64,000 nt of DNA from positions 9,839,501-9,903,500 of the forward strand of contig NZ_JACHNB010000001.1 of NCBI RefSeq assembly GCF_014205225.1, read 5' to 3'. Below, in pieces: positions 34,825-45,164 of this stretch. Both the position numbers and the translations under genes were made by a program. The stretch's first letter is position 1; each line of letters starts with the position of its first letter. Origin of the DNA: Actinoplanes octamycinicus (GTDB lineage: Bacteria; Actinomycetota; Actinomycetes; Mycobacteriales; Micromonosporaceae). The notes under the pieces are model-generated. The model was not told the DNA's origin. It did not search any database and worked only from the letters and a program-made list of their open reading frames with translations.

Positions 34825-35397
34825 CTAGGGGCCGGGGTGGCGCCGCCTGCCGCCCGGGCCCGGACGGGACTGCACGTCCCGGTGCTCGGTGACCGGGTGC
34901 CCGGCCGCGCAGTGGATCTCCAGGTGCAGCTCGGCCGCGCAGTCCCGGTGCACGAACTCGATCGGCGGCCCCTCCGGGTCGGCCAGATAGCGGTCGCCCC
35001 AGCCGGCCAGCGCGATCAGCACCGGATAGAGGTCGAAGCCCTTGCGGGTCAGCCGGTACTCGTGCCGGACCCGGGCGCCCGGCTCCTGATAGGGCTCGCG
35101 GCGCAGCACCCCGTGCTCGACCAGGGCGGCCAGCCGGTTGGCCAGGACCTGCCGCGGGACCCGGGTCCGCACCCGCATGTCGTCGAAGCGCCGGATGCCG
35201 GTGAACACCTCGCGCAGCACGACCATCGTCCACTTCTCGCCGAGGATCGCCATCGCCCGGCCGATCGTGCAGTTCTCCACGTCCCAGTCCAGGGCGCCCG
35301 GCTTCCCGGCTCGCCCAGCGGCGCCGGCCGCCTCGTCAGCGGCGCTCGCCGCCTCTTCGGCAGCGCCCGCCGCCCGGGGTGTGACCTGACCGACCAT
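34825..35397 (-). CDS. HxlR-family transcriptional regulator
   Basis: A 190-residue MarR-like winged-helix regulator. After an Ala-rich leader come the family core DVENCTIGRAMAILGEKW and LREVFTGIRRFDDMR, LANRLAALVEHGVLRREPY and the wing YRLTRKGFDLYPVLIAL. The C-terminal CAAELHLEIHCAAGH has Cys/His residues often seen in redox- or metal-responsive members. The ATG at 35397 lies 6 nt after the -10 TAGCCT, with TTGCTG 17 bp further up, so the mRNA is probably leaderless. It is divergent from a thioesterase gene, and an inverted repeat between them is a likely operator. Confidence 0.92.
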   Translation of the reverse strand: MVGQVTPRAAGAAEEAASAADEAAGAAGRAGKPGALDWDVENCTIGRAMAILGEKWTMVVLREVFTGIRRFDDMRVRTRVPRQVLANRLAALVEHGVLRREPYQEPGARVRHEYRLTRKGFDLYPVLIALAGWGDRYLADPEGPPIEFVHRDCAAELHLEIHCAAGHPVTEHRDVQSRPGPGGRRRHPGP

Positions 35398-35403
35398 CCG
35401 ACC

Positions 35404-35451
35404 AGGCTAGGTCTCGTTGACAGATGCAGCAAGGGGATGCCAGCCTGCATC
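35404..35451. promoter_or_regulatory. Back-to-back leaderless promoters with inverted-repeat operator
   Basis: Minus strand: TTGCTG (35432-35427), 17 bp, TAGCCT (35409-35404), 6 nt, ATG of the HxlR gene. Plus strand: TTGACA (35417-35422), 18 bp, CAGCCT (35441-35446), 6 nt, ATG of the thioesterase gene. GATGCAG (35423-35429) and CTGCATC (35445-35451) are exact inverted half-sites two helical turns apart, overlapping both promoters. No Shine-Dalgarno sequence is at usable distance for either gene. Confidence 0.68.
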
Positions 35452-35452
35452 C

Positions 35453-35974
35453 ATGACGCAGACTCAGGATGCCCCGGTCGCCGCCCGGACCCGCACCTTC
35501 TCCTGGACCGACCCGTCCGAGCACGTCAAACTGCTCGCCACCCGCAGCGGCCTGGACATCCTCCGGGCGATGGCGACCGGCGACGTCCCGCCCCCGCCGA
35601 TCTTCCAGCTGATCGGCGGCAGCGGCCTGCACGCCGAGCCGGGCAGCGTCACCATCACGCTCGACCCGCAGGAGTTCCACTACAACCCGATCGGCACCGT
35701 GCACGGCGGCATCATCTCCACCCTGCTCGACACCGCCGCCGCCTGCTCGGTCCAGTCCACCCTGCCGGTCGGCGTCGGCTACACCAGCATGGACCTCAAC
35801 GTGAAGTTCCTCCGCCCGGTGACCGTCGACTCCGGCACCCTGACCTGCACCGGCGGGGTCCTGCAGAGCGGCCGCCGGACCGCCCTGGCCGAGGCCCGCC
35901 TCACCGACGGCCGCGGTCGCCTGATCGCGCACGCCACGTCCAGCTGCCTGATCTTCGATCTGCCGAAGCCCTGA
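35453..35974 (+). CDS. PaaI-family hotdog-fold thioesterase
   Basis: A 173-residue acyl-CoA thioesterase-like protein. The hotdog signature is FHYNPIGTVHGGIISTLLDTAAA, with the HGG catalytic turn, followed by VGYTSMDLNVKFLRPVT and AEARLTDGRGRLIAHATSSC. The ATG at 35453 is used because a start further up would run through the promoter/operator. It is divergent from the HxlR regulator and likely repressed or activated by it. Acyl substrate unknown; aromatic acyl-CoA is common in the family. Confidence 0.92.
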   Translation: MTQTQDAPVAARTRTFSWTDPSEHVKLLATRSGLDILRAMATGDVPPPPIFQLIGGSGLHAEPGSVTITLDPQEFHYNPIGTVHGGIISTLLDTAAACSVQSTLPVGVGYTSMDLNVKFLRPVTVDSGTLTCTGGVLQSGRRTALAEARLTDGRGRLIAHATSSCLIFDLPKP

Positions 35975-36142
35975 CCCAGTCCCCGCCCGCCCTGGGGGGC
36001 CTGCCCAGCGCCAGCATGACGGGAATCCGCGATCTTGGGCGGCCGGCCTGTGGACGGCCCGCTGATGTGGACAACGCGCCGGCCGCGGCCAGCCACCGGG
36101 ACCTGCGCTGACCGGATTGCCGCCGATCATTAGGATCGCGCC

Positions 36143-36658
36143 ATGAGGCGCGGGGTCCAGGTCACCATCGGGCTCACCGTGCTGGCACTGATCGCCTGCG
36201 GCATCCCGCTGGCGTGGCAGAAACGCAACGTGGCCGGCTGTCAGACCGAGGTCGACGCCGCCCTGGAGCACGTCTACACCGCGCGCCGCTGGACCGAGAC
36301 CGACCTGCCCGGCATCGGCGACTACCTCGAGGTGCACTACCACCTGACCGAGGCCGGTCTGCCCTGCGAGGAGCGCGGGCCGGAGGAGGGCGACTGGGGC
36401 TACCAGGGTGTGCTCCGGCTGCGTCCGGCGGACGGCGCGGCCCTGGCAGCCGCCTACGACTGGGCGCCGCTCCAGGGGCAGGATTTCCGGTACGGCACGC
36501 CGGCCCAGATGTGGCCCGGCCTGGCGCCGTTCGTCCCGGCCGACCCGGGCTGGCTGCACAGCGACAAGTACGCGCGGCTCAAGTCGACCGGCGAGAAGCG
36601 CGGCGACCTGTTCCTCAGCGCCGACCACTCCACCGCTTACTTCGTGCTGCACACGTGA
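36143..36658 (+). CDS. Putative exported or lipid-anchored protein of unknown function
   Basis: 171 residues. The N-terminus MRRGVQVTIGLTVLALIACG is a signal/anchor sequence; LIAC could act as a lipobox, but the following GIPLAWQKR suits an uncleaved anchor equally well. The exported part has two further cysteines (AGCQTE, LPCEERG) that may pair, and ends DLFLSADHSTAYFVLHT. I do not recognise a family. It converges with hisS, with a clear hairpin between. Codon usage is like that of its neighbours. Confidence 0.7.
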   Translation: MRRGVQVTIGLTVLALIACGIPLAWQKRNVAGCQTEVDAALEHVYTARRWTETDLPGIGDYLEVHYHLTEAGLPCEERGPEEGDWGYQGVLRLRPADGAALAAAYDWAPLQGQDFRYGTPAQMWPGLAPFVPADPGWLHSDKYARLKSTGEKRGDLFLSADHSTAYFVLHT

Positions 36659-36665
36659 CGGGCGG

Positions 36666-36701
36666 CCGGTGGCGCCGTGCCCAGGGCAGCGGCGCCACCG
36701 G
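36666..36701. terminator. Bidirectional terminator between the exported protein gene and hisS
   Basis: CCGGTGGCGCC (36666-36676) and GGCGCCACCGG (36691-36701) form a perfect 11-bp stem with a 14-nt loop in the 51-bp gap between convergent genes. Confidence 0.8.
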
Positions 36702-36709
36702 TCGTACCG

Positions 36710-38020
36710 TCAACTCCCGGTGACCACCGGGTGCAGGTCAGCGGCCGGCGGCGTCCAGGTCGCCGGGTCCGCCTCGACCTGCTCGCCGGAGCGGATGTCC
36801 TTGACGGTGTCCGGCGAGCCGGGGAACCAGACGTAGGGGATGCCGCGCCGGTCGGCGAACTGGATCTGCTTGCCGAACTTCGCCGCGGTCGGCGCCACCT
36901 CGGTCGGGATCCCCCGCTGGCGCAGCGCGGCCGCGATCCGGTCGCACGTGGCCCGCTGGTCCTCGCTGGGCAGCGCGACCACCACGCAGGTCGGCACCGA
37001 CCGGCTGGCACCCAGCGCACCCTGCCCGAAGAGCAGGCCGAGCAGCCGGGAGACGCCGATCGAGATGCCCACGCCGGGGAAGCGGGTGTTGCCCACCGAG
37101 GCCAGGTTCTCGTAGCGGCCGCCGGAGCAGATCGAGCCGAACCGCTCGTAGCCGAGCAACTGGGTCTCGTAGACCGTGCCGGTGTAGTAGTCGAGGCCCC
37201 GGGCGATCTTCAGCTCGGCCCGGATCAGCCCCGGCGCGTGCTCGTTGGCCGCCTCCACCACCTGCGCCAGCTCACCGAGGCCCTCGTCGAGCAGCGGGTC
37301 GCTGACGCCGAGCGCCTTCACCGCGTCCACGAAGGACGCGTCGGAGGTCGAGATCGCGGCCAGCCGCAGACAGGCCTGCGCCTGCGCGTCGGTCGCCCCG
37401 GCGGTCTCGACCAGCAGGGCGGCCACCTTGTCCGGGCCGATCTTGTCGAGCTTGTCGACGGTGCGCAGCACCTGCGCGGTGTCGTCCAGCCCGAGCCCGC
37501 GGTAGAAGCCCTCGCACACCTTGCGGTTGTTGACCAGGATGACGGCCTGCGGGATCGGCAGCGACCGGAAGACGTCGCCGATCACCAGCGGCATCTCGGT
37601 GTCGAAGTGGAACGGCAGGGTGTCCCGGTTGACCACGTCGATGTCCGCCTGGAGGAACTCGCGGTAGCGGCCCTCCTGCGGACGCTCGCCGCGCCACACC
37701 TTCTGGATCTGGTAGCGCCGGAACGGGAACTGCAGCTTGCCGTGGTTCTCCGTGACGAACCGGGCGAAGGGCACGGTCAGATCGAAGTGCAGGCCGAGCT
37801 GGTCCTCGCGGGAGGACCCGGCGTCCTCCTGCAGCCGGCGCAGCAGGTAGACCTCTTTCGAGGTCTCCCCTTTGGAGAGCAAGGTCTCCAGCGGCTCGAC
37901 CGCCCGGGTCTCCAGCGAGGCGAAACCGTAGAGCTCGAAGGTGGACCGGATCTTGTCCAGCACGTACTGCTCGACGATGCGCTGGGACGGCAGCCACTCA
38001 GGGAAGCCGGAAATGGGCAC
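36710..38020 (-). CDS. hisS: Histidyl-tRNA synthetase
   Basis: Class II synthetase charging tRNA-His, 436 residues. Visible: RRYQIQKVWRGERPQEGRYR (motif 2), HisA motif LDYYTGTVYE, HisB region ICSGGRYENL, and a motif-3-type GVGISIGVSRLLGL. The C-terminal anticodon-binding domain begins near PTCVVVALPSED. The start MPISGFPEWLPSQR is typical. The gene follows the MBL-fold hydrolase by 8 bp and is the last gene of the backbone operon before the 35-kb accessory block. Confidence 0.97.
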   Translation of the reverse strand: MPISGFPEWLPSQRIVEQYVLDKIRSTFELYGFASLETRAVEPLETLLSKGETSKEVYLLRRLQEDAGSSREDQLGLHFDLTVPFARFVTENHGKLQFPFRRYQIQKVWRGERPQEGRYREFLQADIDVVNRDTLPFHFDTEMPLVIGDVFRSLPIPQAVILVNNRKVCEGFYRGLGLDDTAQVLRTVDKLDKIGPDKVAALLVETAGATDAQAQACLRLAAISTSDASFVDAVKALGVSDPLLDEGLGELAQVVEAANEHAPGLIRAELKIARGLDYYTGTVYETQLLGYERFGSICSGGRYENLASVGNTRFPGVGISIGVSRLLGLLFGQGALGASRSVPTCVVVALPSEDQRATCDRIAAALRQRGIPTEVAPTAAKFGKQIQFADRRGIPYVWFPGSPDTVKDIRSGEQVEADPATWTPPAADLHPVVTGS

Positions 38021-38028
38021 TGGATCTC

Positions 38029-38727
38029 CTAGAGGAAGCGGCCGGGCGCCGCGATCAGCTCCCGCAGGTACGGGTTCGACGCGCGCTCACGGCCGATGGT
38101 GGTGGCCGGTCCGTGGCCGGGCAGCACGACGGTGTCGTCGGCCAGCGGCAGGATCTTGTCCCGCAGGCTGGTCATCATCGTCGGGGTACTGCCGCCCGGC
38201 AGGTCGGTGCGTCCGATCGAGCCCGCGAAGAGCACGTCTCCGGAGAGACAGATCTCCTCAGCGTCCCAGGAGGAGGTTGCTCCGGGCAGGCGGAACAGCA
38301 CCGACCCGCCGGTATGGCCGGGCGCGTGGTCGACGGTGATCTCCAGCCCGGCGATGCTCAGCGTCATCCCGTCGTCGAGCGTGGCGACGTCGTCGGGTTC
38401 CGAGTACGGCAGGCGGCCGCCGAACAGCGCGGTGAGGTCGACGCTCAGCCCCTTGGCCGGGTCGGTGAGCATCTCCCGGTCGTCGGGGTGCACGTACGCC
38501 GTGATGCCGCGGGCGCCGCAGACCGGCGCCACCGAGAAGGTGTGGTCCAGGTGGCCGTGGGTCAGCAGCACCGCGGCCGGGAAGAGCTTGTGCTGCGCGA
38601 TCAAGTCGTCCAGCCGGTCCAGCACGCCGATCCCCGGGTCGACGATCAGGCACTGCTCGCCCGGCCCGGCGGCCACCACATAACAGTTGGTGCCGAAGGC
38701 CTGCGCCTCACAGCTGGCGACGAGCAC
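38029..38727 (-). CDS. MBL-fold metallo-hydrolase (glyoxalase II-like)
   Basis: A 232-residue metallo-beta-lactamase-fold hydrolase. The metal motif THGHLDHTFS (HxHxDH), the later His in DHAPGHTGGSV and the Asp in CLSGDVLFAGSIGRTD are all present, so both zinc sites look intact. Homologues next to hisS in other actinobacteria are annotated as possible glyoxalase II; the substrate is unproven. The start MLVASCEAQAFGTNCYVV is typical. It is co-transcribed with hisS (8-bp gap) and divergent from the first cyclophilin-like gene. Confidence 0.92.
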   Translation of the reverse strand: MLVASCEAQAFGTNCYVVAAGPGEQCLIVDPGIGVLDRLDDLIAQHKLFPAAVLLTHGHLDHTFSVAPVCGARGITAYVHPDDREMLTDPAKGLSVDLTALFGGRLPYSEPDDVATLDDGMTLSIAGLEITVDHAPGHTGGSVLFRLPGATSSWDAEEICLSGDVLFAGSIGRTDLPGGSTPTMMTSLRDKILPLADDTVVLPGHGPATTIGRERASNPYLRELIAAPGRFL

Positions 38728-38875
38728 GGGCCCAACCCCCTCATCGGAAAACGGGTGCGAATCGTAACGAGCCTAGCTGGGCAGCCGCACACCACTTTCT
38801 CAGGAGGTACCCGTACACTCTTGCGGGCGTGTGGCGTGCCGCACCCCTTGACATGCACAGGGAAGGACAGCGTTA

Positions 38876-39739
38876 GTGGCTCCCAGCAAGGACCGGCAGC
38901 GCAAGCTCGCGCGCGCGAAATTCGATCGCCAGATGGCTCGCCGGGCTGTGCGGGAGCGGCGTCGCCGCCGGATCCTGGCCGGGACCGGCATCGGCTTGGC
39001 CGTGGTGCTCGTCGCGGTCGGCGCCGCCTGGATCGGCGGGGCGTTCGACAGCGATGAGAAAACCACCACCGAGGCCGCCGACACGTGCCTGTGGTCGCCC
39101 CTCATCAAGAGTGACAACCCGGACAAGACGGATGTCGGCACGCCGCCCAGCAAGGACCTGCCGACCACCGGCACCGAGACCATGACGATCAGCACCAACC
39201 AGGGTGCCCCGATCACGGTGGGCCTGGACGTGGCGAGCGCTCCCTGTGCCGCCGCCAGTTTCACCCACCTGGCCGGCAAGAAGTTCTTCGACAACACCGA
39301 CTGCCACGAGATCCTCTCGATCGGCGCGGTGCACTGCGGCGACCCGAGCGGGACCAACAACGGCGGCCCGCTCTACAGCTTCTACGACGAGAACAGCCCG
39401 GTCCTGCCGGAGCCCTCGCCGAGCGCCAGCGCCGCCGCGAAACCCGCGGTGCTCTACCCCAAAGGCACCGTGACGCTGGTCGGCAACCCGGTCGGCAGCA
39501 ACGGCAGCCAGTTCCTCATCTTCTTCAAGGACTACGCACCGACCACCGACGCGCCGTACTCGATCGCCGGCAAGGTGACCGGCGGTCTGGACACGCTGGC
39601 GAAAATCGGCAAAATCACCACGGTGGCCGATGACGCGGGCGACAAGGTCAAGCCCTCGCAGAAGATCACCATCAAGACCCTGACCGTCGGCGCGGATGCC
39701 GCCGCCACGGCCGCACCCTCGGCGAGCGCGCAGTCGTGA
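38876..39739 (+). CDS. Membrane-anchored cyclophilin-like protein, degenerate active site
   Basis: A 287-residue protein with a basic N-terminus (KDRQRKLARAKFDRQ), one membrane helix (about 35-58) and an extracytoplasmic cyclophilin-type domain. The fold is recognisable from FTHLAGKKFFDNTDCHEIL, HCGDPSG and NGSQFLIFFKDY. The catalytic Arg of the FHRV motif is replaced by Glu (C143-H144-E145), so prolyl isomerase activity is doubtful. The tail is Ala/Ser-rich. The GTG start has AGGA upstream. It overlaps the beginning of the longest possible frame of the second cyclophilin gene; the two are probably one operon and arose by duplication. Confidence 0.88.
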   Translation: MAPSKDRQRKLARAKFDRQMARRAVRERRRRRILAGTGIGLAVVLVAVGAAWIGGAFDSDEKTTTEAADTCLWSPLIKSDNPDKTDVGTPPSKDLPTTGTETMTISTNQGAPITVGLDVASAPCAAASFTHLAGKKFFDNTDCHEILSIGAVHCGDPSGTNNGGPLYSFYDENSPVLPEPSPSASAAAKPAVLYPKGTVTLVGNPVGSNGSQFLIFFKDYAPTTDAPYSIAGKVTGGLDTLAKIGKITTVADDAGDKVKPSQKITIKTLTVGADAAATAAPSASAQS

Positions 39740-39768
39740 GTTCGGAAGAGACCAGCAGGAGGAACGAC

Positions 39769-40653
39769 GTGTCGTCGATCAAGGACCGGCAGCGCGCGGC
39801 GGCGCGGGCCCGGCTGGAGAAGGAGATGGCCGAGCGCGCCGCGGCAGCCAAGAGCCGGCGGCGCAAGCAGGCCATCATCGGCTCGGCCCTGGCCGTGGTG
39901 GTGGTCGCCGGCGCAGCCGTGTGGCTCGTCACCGCGCTGAAGAAGGACGACAAGAAGTCGACCGCCAGCGCGGCCGGCACCGTCGCCTGCAGCTGGACCC
40001 CGGAGGACTCGACGACCGGCGGCCCGGGCATCAAGGACACCGGCGGCACCCCGCCCACCACCGTGCCGAACGTGGGCAAGGAGACGCTGACCCTCGACAC
40101 CGGCCTCGGCGTGATCACCGCCGCGGTGGACAAGGCGAAGGCGCCGTGCACCGTCGCCGCGTTCGACTACCTGGCGGCCAAGAAGTTCTGGGACGGCACC
40201 AAGTGCCACCGCCTCACCACCGCGGGGATCAAGGTGCTGCAGTGTGGCGACCCGACCGCGAAGGGCAAGGGTTACCGCGAGACCGACGGCCAGGGCGGCC
40301 CGAACTTCAAGTATGCCGAGGAGAACCTGCCGCTCGGCAAGGACCCGACATACCCGAAGGCCACCCTGGCGATGGCCCGCACCCAGACGCCGGGCACCAC
40401 CGGCAGCCAGTTCTTCATCGTGTGGGGCGACGACATCAAGGCTGACTCGCTGCCCGCGGAGTACACCATCCTCGGCACGATCACCAAGGGCATGGACATC
40501 GTGGAGAAGGTCGGCAAGGCCGGCAGCGTCACCAAGGGCATGGACATCGTGGAGAAGGTCGGCAAGGCCGGCAGCGACAACGCGAACAACCAGGGCGACG
40601 GGACACCCCAAGCTCGAGGTCACATCAAGACCCTGACGATGGCCGCGGCGTAA
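39769..40653 (+). CDS. Membrane-anchored cyclophilin-type peptidyl-prolyl isomerase
   Basis: A 294-residue protein: basic N-terminus ([19 protein letters not shown]), one membrane helix (about 35-55) and an exported cyclophilin domain with [14 protein letters not shown] (Arg kept, R148), [25 protein letters not shown] and [11 protein letters not shown]. The GTG at 39769 is chosen because AGGAGG lies 6 nt before it; a GTG at 39736 would overlap the gene upstream. An exact 48-bp duplication repeats [16 protein letters not shown] near the C-terminus, adding 16 residues after the last core strands. A terminator follows. Confidence 0.92.
   Translation: MSSIKDRQRAAARARLEKEMAERAAAAKSRRRKQAIIGSALAVVVVAGAAVWLVTALKKDDKKSTASAAGTVACSWTPEDSTTGGPGIKDTGGTPPTTVPNVGKETLTLDTGLGVITAAVDKAKAPCTVAAFDYLAAKKFWDGTKCHRLTTAGIKVLQCGDPTAKGKGYRETDGQGGPNFKYAEENLPLGKDPTYPKATLAMARTQTPGTTGSQFFIVWGDDIKADSLPAEYTILGTITKGMDIVEKVGKAGSVTKGMDIVEKVGKAGSDNANNQGDGTPQARGHIKTLTMAAA
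40481..40576 (+). repeat. Exact 48-bp tandem duplication in the second cyclophilin gene
   Basis: 40481-40528 and 40529-40576 are identical over all 48 bases. The unit encodes [16 protein letters not shown], and the frame is preserved. Complete identity indicates a recent event or an assembly artefact. Confidence 0.95.
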
Positions 40654-40669
40654 CCCCGCGACGAACGAG

Positions 40670-40707
40670 AAATCCCCCGCACCCTGCCACGCAGGTGCGG
40701 GGGATTT
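40670..40707. terminator. Strong bidirectional terminator between cyclophilin and rel genes
   Basis: AAATCCCCCGCACC (40670-40683) pairs with GGTGCGGGGGATTT (40694-40707), a perfect 14-bp stem with a 10-nt loop, and T- and A-rich flanks on each side. It serves the convergent cyclophilin and rel genes. The unshifted rel frame runs through it to a stop at 40625, which supports an earlier natural stop for rel. Confidence 0.92.
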
Positions 40708-40716
40708 TCGTTGGCG

Positions 40717-43234
<2,518 letters not shown>

Positions 43235-43384
43235 GGTCTCCGCCGGTGCGGGACGCCCGGCGAAGTCGAAATCTCCCAGGGGTGGCCCTCTGGAACGACC
43301 ATCCTACCCGCACCGACCTCGCGAATGGCCCGGCCGAACCAGCGAATCGGGTGGACCGGCCGGGCGAAGAATGGCGAACTCGGA

Positions 43385-43930
43385 TCAAACGGTCAAGAGG
43401 GCGTGTACCGTACGCGGGCTCAGCTTCTCCCGGCCGCCCAGGAACCCCAGCTCCAGCAGCACGGAGAAGCCGGCCACCGTCCCGCCGGCCCGCTCCACCA
43501 GGTCGATCGCGGCGGCCGCGGTGCCGCCGGTGGCGAGCACGTCGTCGACCACCAGGACGCGCTGTCCGGCGACGAACGCGTCCTCGTGCACCTCCAGGGT
43601 GGCCTCGCCGTATTCGAGCTCGTACGACGCGGACAGGGCCTTGCGCGGCAGCTTGCCGGCCTTGCGGACCGGCACCACGCCGGTGCCGGTGGCGTACGCC
43701 AGCGCGGCCGCCATCAGGAAACCGCGCGCTTCCACGCCGGCCACCACGTCGAACGAGCCCGCACCGTGGTGGGCCACGATCCCGTCGATCACCTGACGGA
43801 ACACCTCACCGTCGGCGAACAGCGGCATCAGGTCCTTGAAGACGACCCCGGGCTTGGGGAAATCCGGCACGTCGATGCTCGCGCCGGCCACCAGAGCGGC
43901 CAGCTCAGCCGGGGAATTCTCGCTAGTCAC
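43385..43930 (-). CDS. apt: Adenine phosphoribosyltransferase
   Basis: Purine salvage: adenine plus PRPP gives AMP. The 181 residues include DFPKPGVVFKDLMPLF, GVEARGFLMAAALA and the PRPP-binding motif VLVVDDVLATGGTAAAA. GTG at 43930 (VTSENSPAEL) is preferred to GTG at 43954, because the latter lies inside a strong hairpin. TAGTCT 7 nt before 43930 is a possible -10 for a leaderless mRNA. It lies between secF (61 bp upstream) and rel (150 bp downstream), the usual actinobacterial order. Confidence 0.95.
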   Translation of the reverse strand: MTSENSPAELAALVAGASIDVPDFPKPGVVFKDLMPLFADGEVFRQVIDGIVAHHGAGSFDVVAGVEARGFLMAAALAYATGTGVVPVRKAGKLPRKALSASYELEYGEATLEVHEDAFVAGQRVLVVDDVLATGGTAAAAIDLVERAGGTVAGFSVLLELGFLGGREKLSPRTVHALLTV

Positions 43931-43942
43931 GGCGGAAAGACT

Positions 43943-43977
43943 ACGGCCCGCCACCGCGAGTCGCGGTGACGGGCCGT
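43943..43977. terminator. 17-bp near-perfect hairpin between secF and apt
   Basis: ACGGCCCGCCACCGCGA (43943-43959) and TCGCGGTGACGGGCCGT (43961-43977) pair with one mismatch around a single-base centre. It may end secDF transcription, or mark an RNA-processing point with apt driven by its own promoter. Confidence 0.6.
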
Positions 43978-43990
43978 CAGCAGGTCGTCC

Positions 43991-45163
43991 TCAGCGCTTA
44001 CCGCCCGGACGATTACCGGCGCCGCCGGGGCGGTTGCCGCCGCGCCGCGCGGACGGGCGGGCGCCCGGACGCGGGGTGGAGCTGCCCGCCATGGCCGGCT
44101 GCACGTCCGCCTCGGTGGCGTTCGCCGGGCGGCTGCGCTCGCCACGGGCCACGTCGTCGGAGCGGTTGGCCCGGCGGCTGAGCACCCGGGCGTTGTGCGC
44201 CTTGATCTTCGGCTCCTGGTCCTTGAGCGCGCTCAGCACCGGAGCGGCGAACAGGATCGAGGAGATGACCCCGAAGCCCATGCCGACGAAGAGCACCAGG
44301 CCCAGGTCCTTCAGGGTGCCGGCGCCGAGCAGGCCGGCGCCGATGAAGAGCAGGCCGCCGACCGGCAGCAGGGCCACCAGACCGGTGTTCAGCGAGCGCA
44401 TCAGGGTCTGGTTGACCGCCAGGTTGGTCGCCTCGGCGTAGGTGCGGCTGCTGCCCGCGGTGATCCCGCGGGTGTTCTCCTGCACCTTGTCGAAGACCAC
44501 CACCACGTCGTACAGCGAGTAGCCGAGGATGGTCAGGAAGCCGATCACCGTGGACGGCGTCACCTCGAACCCGACCAGCGAGTAGACGCCGGCGGTGAGC
44601 ACCAGGTCGAGCAGCAGCGAGGCCAGCGCGGCCACCGCCATCCGCCACTCGAACCGGACCACCAGATAGCCCACCACCAGCACCAGGAAGATGATCAGAC
44701 CGAGCAGGGCCTTCTGACTGACCTGGCCGCCCCAGGCCGGCGAGACCTGGCTGTCACTGATGTCCTCGGCCTTGACCCCGAGGTCGCCGACCATCGCGGT
44801 CTTGGCCGCCTCGGCCTCGCTCGCGGTGAGCGCCGAGGCGCGCACCGTGTAGCTGGCGTCCGCGCCGTCGCCGACCTTCTGCGCGGGGGTGGTGGTCGCC
44901 TCCGGGTTGGCCCCGGTGACCGCCTTGTCGACCGCGGTCTGGATCTGATCCTGGGTCAGCGTCTTGCCGTCGACCGAGGCCGGGACGCTGAACGAGGTGC
45001 CACCGGCGAACTCGATGCCGAGCTCGAAGCCGCGGATCACGAAGCTGCCGATCGAGATCAGGATCAGCGCGGCCGCGATGGTGAACCACATCTTCCGGCG
45101 GCCCACGATGTTGATGTTCGCTTCACCCGCGTAGAGGCGGGACGCGAGACCGGGACGGGCCAT
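43991..45163 (-). CDS. secF: Protein translocase subunit SecF
   Basis: Works with SecD to drive late steps of Sec export using the proton gradient. 390 residues: first helix (WFTIAAALILISIGSFVI), conserved GIEFAGGTSFSVP, a periplasmic P4-type domain, then five helices with LGYSLYDVVVVFDKVQENTRG and RSLNTGLVALLPVGGL. The C-terminal 70 residues are a basic Arg/Gly/Pro-rich cytoplasmic tail (RPGARPSARRGGNRPGG). One base separates its start from the secD stop. Confidence 0.97.
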   Translation of the reverse strand: MARPGLASRLYAGEANINIVGRRKMWFTIAAALILISIGSFVIRGFELGIEFAGGTSFSVPASVDGKTLTQDQIQTAVDKAVTGANPEATTTPAQKVGDGADASYTVRASALTASEAEAAKTAMVGDLGVKAEDISDSQVSPAWGGQVSQKALLGLIIFLVLVVGYLVVRFEWRMAVAALASLLLDLVLTAGVYSLVGFEVTPSTVIGFLTILGYSLYDVVVVFDKVQENTRGITAGSSRTYAEATNLAVNQTLMRSLNTGLVALLPVGGLLFIGAGLLGAGTLKDLGLVLFVGMGFGVISSILFAAPVLSALKDQEPKIKAHNARVLSRRANRSDDVARGERSRPANATEADVQPAMAGSSTPRPGARPSARRGGNRPGGAGNRPGGKR

Positions 45164-45164
45164 G

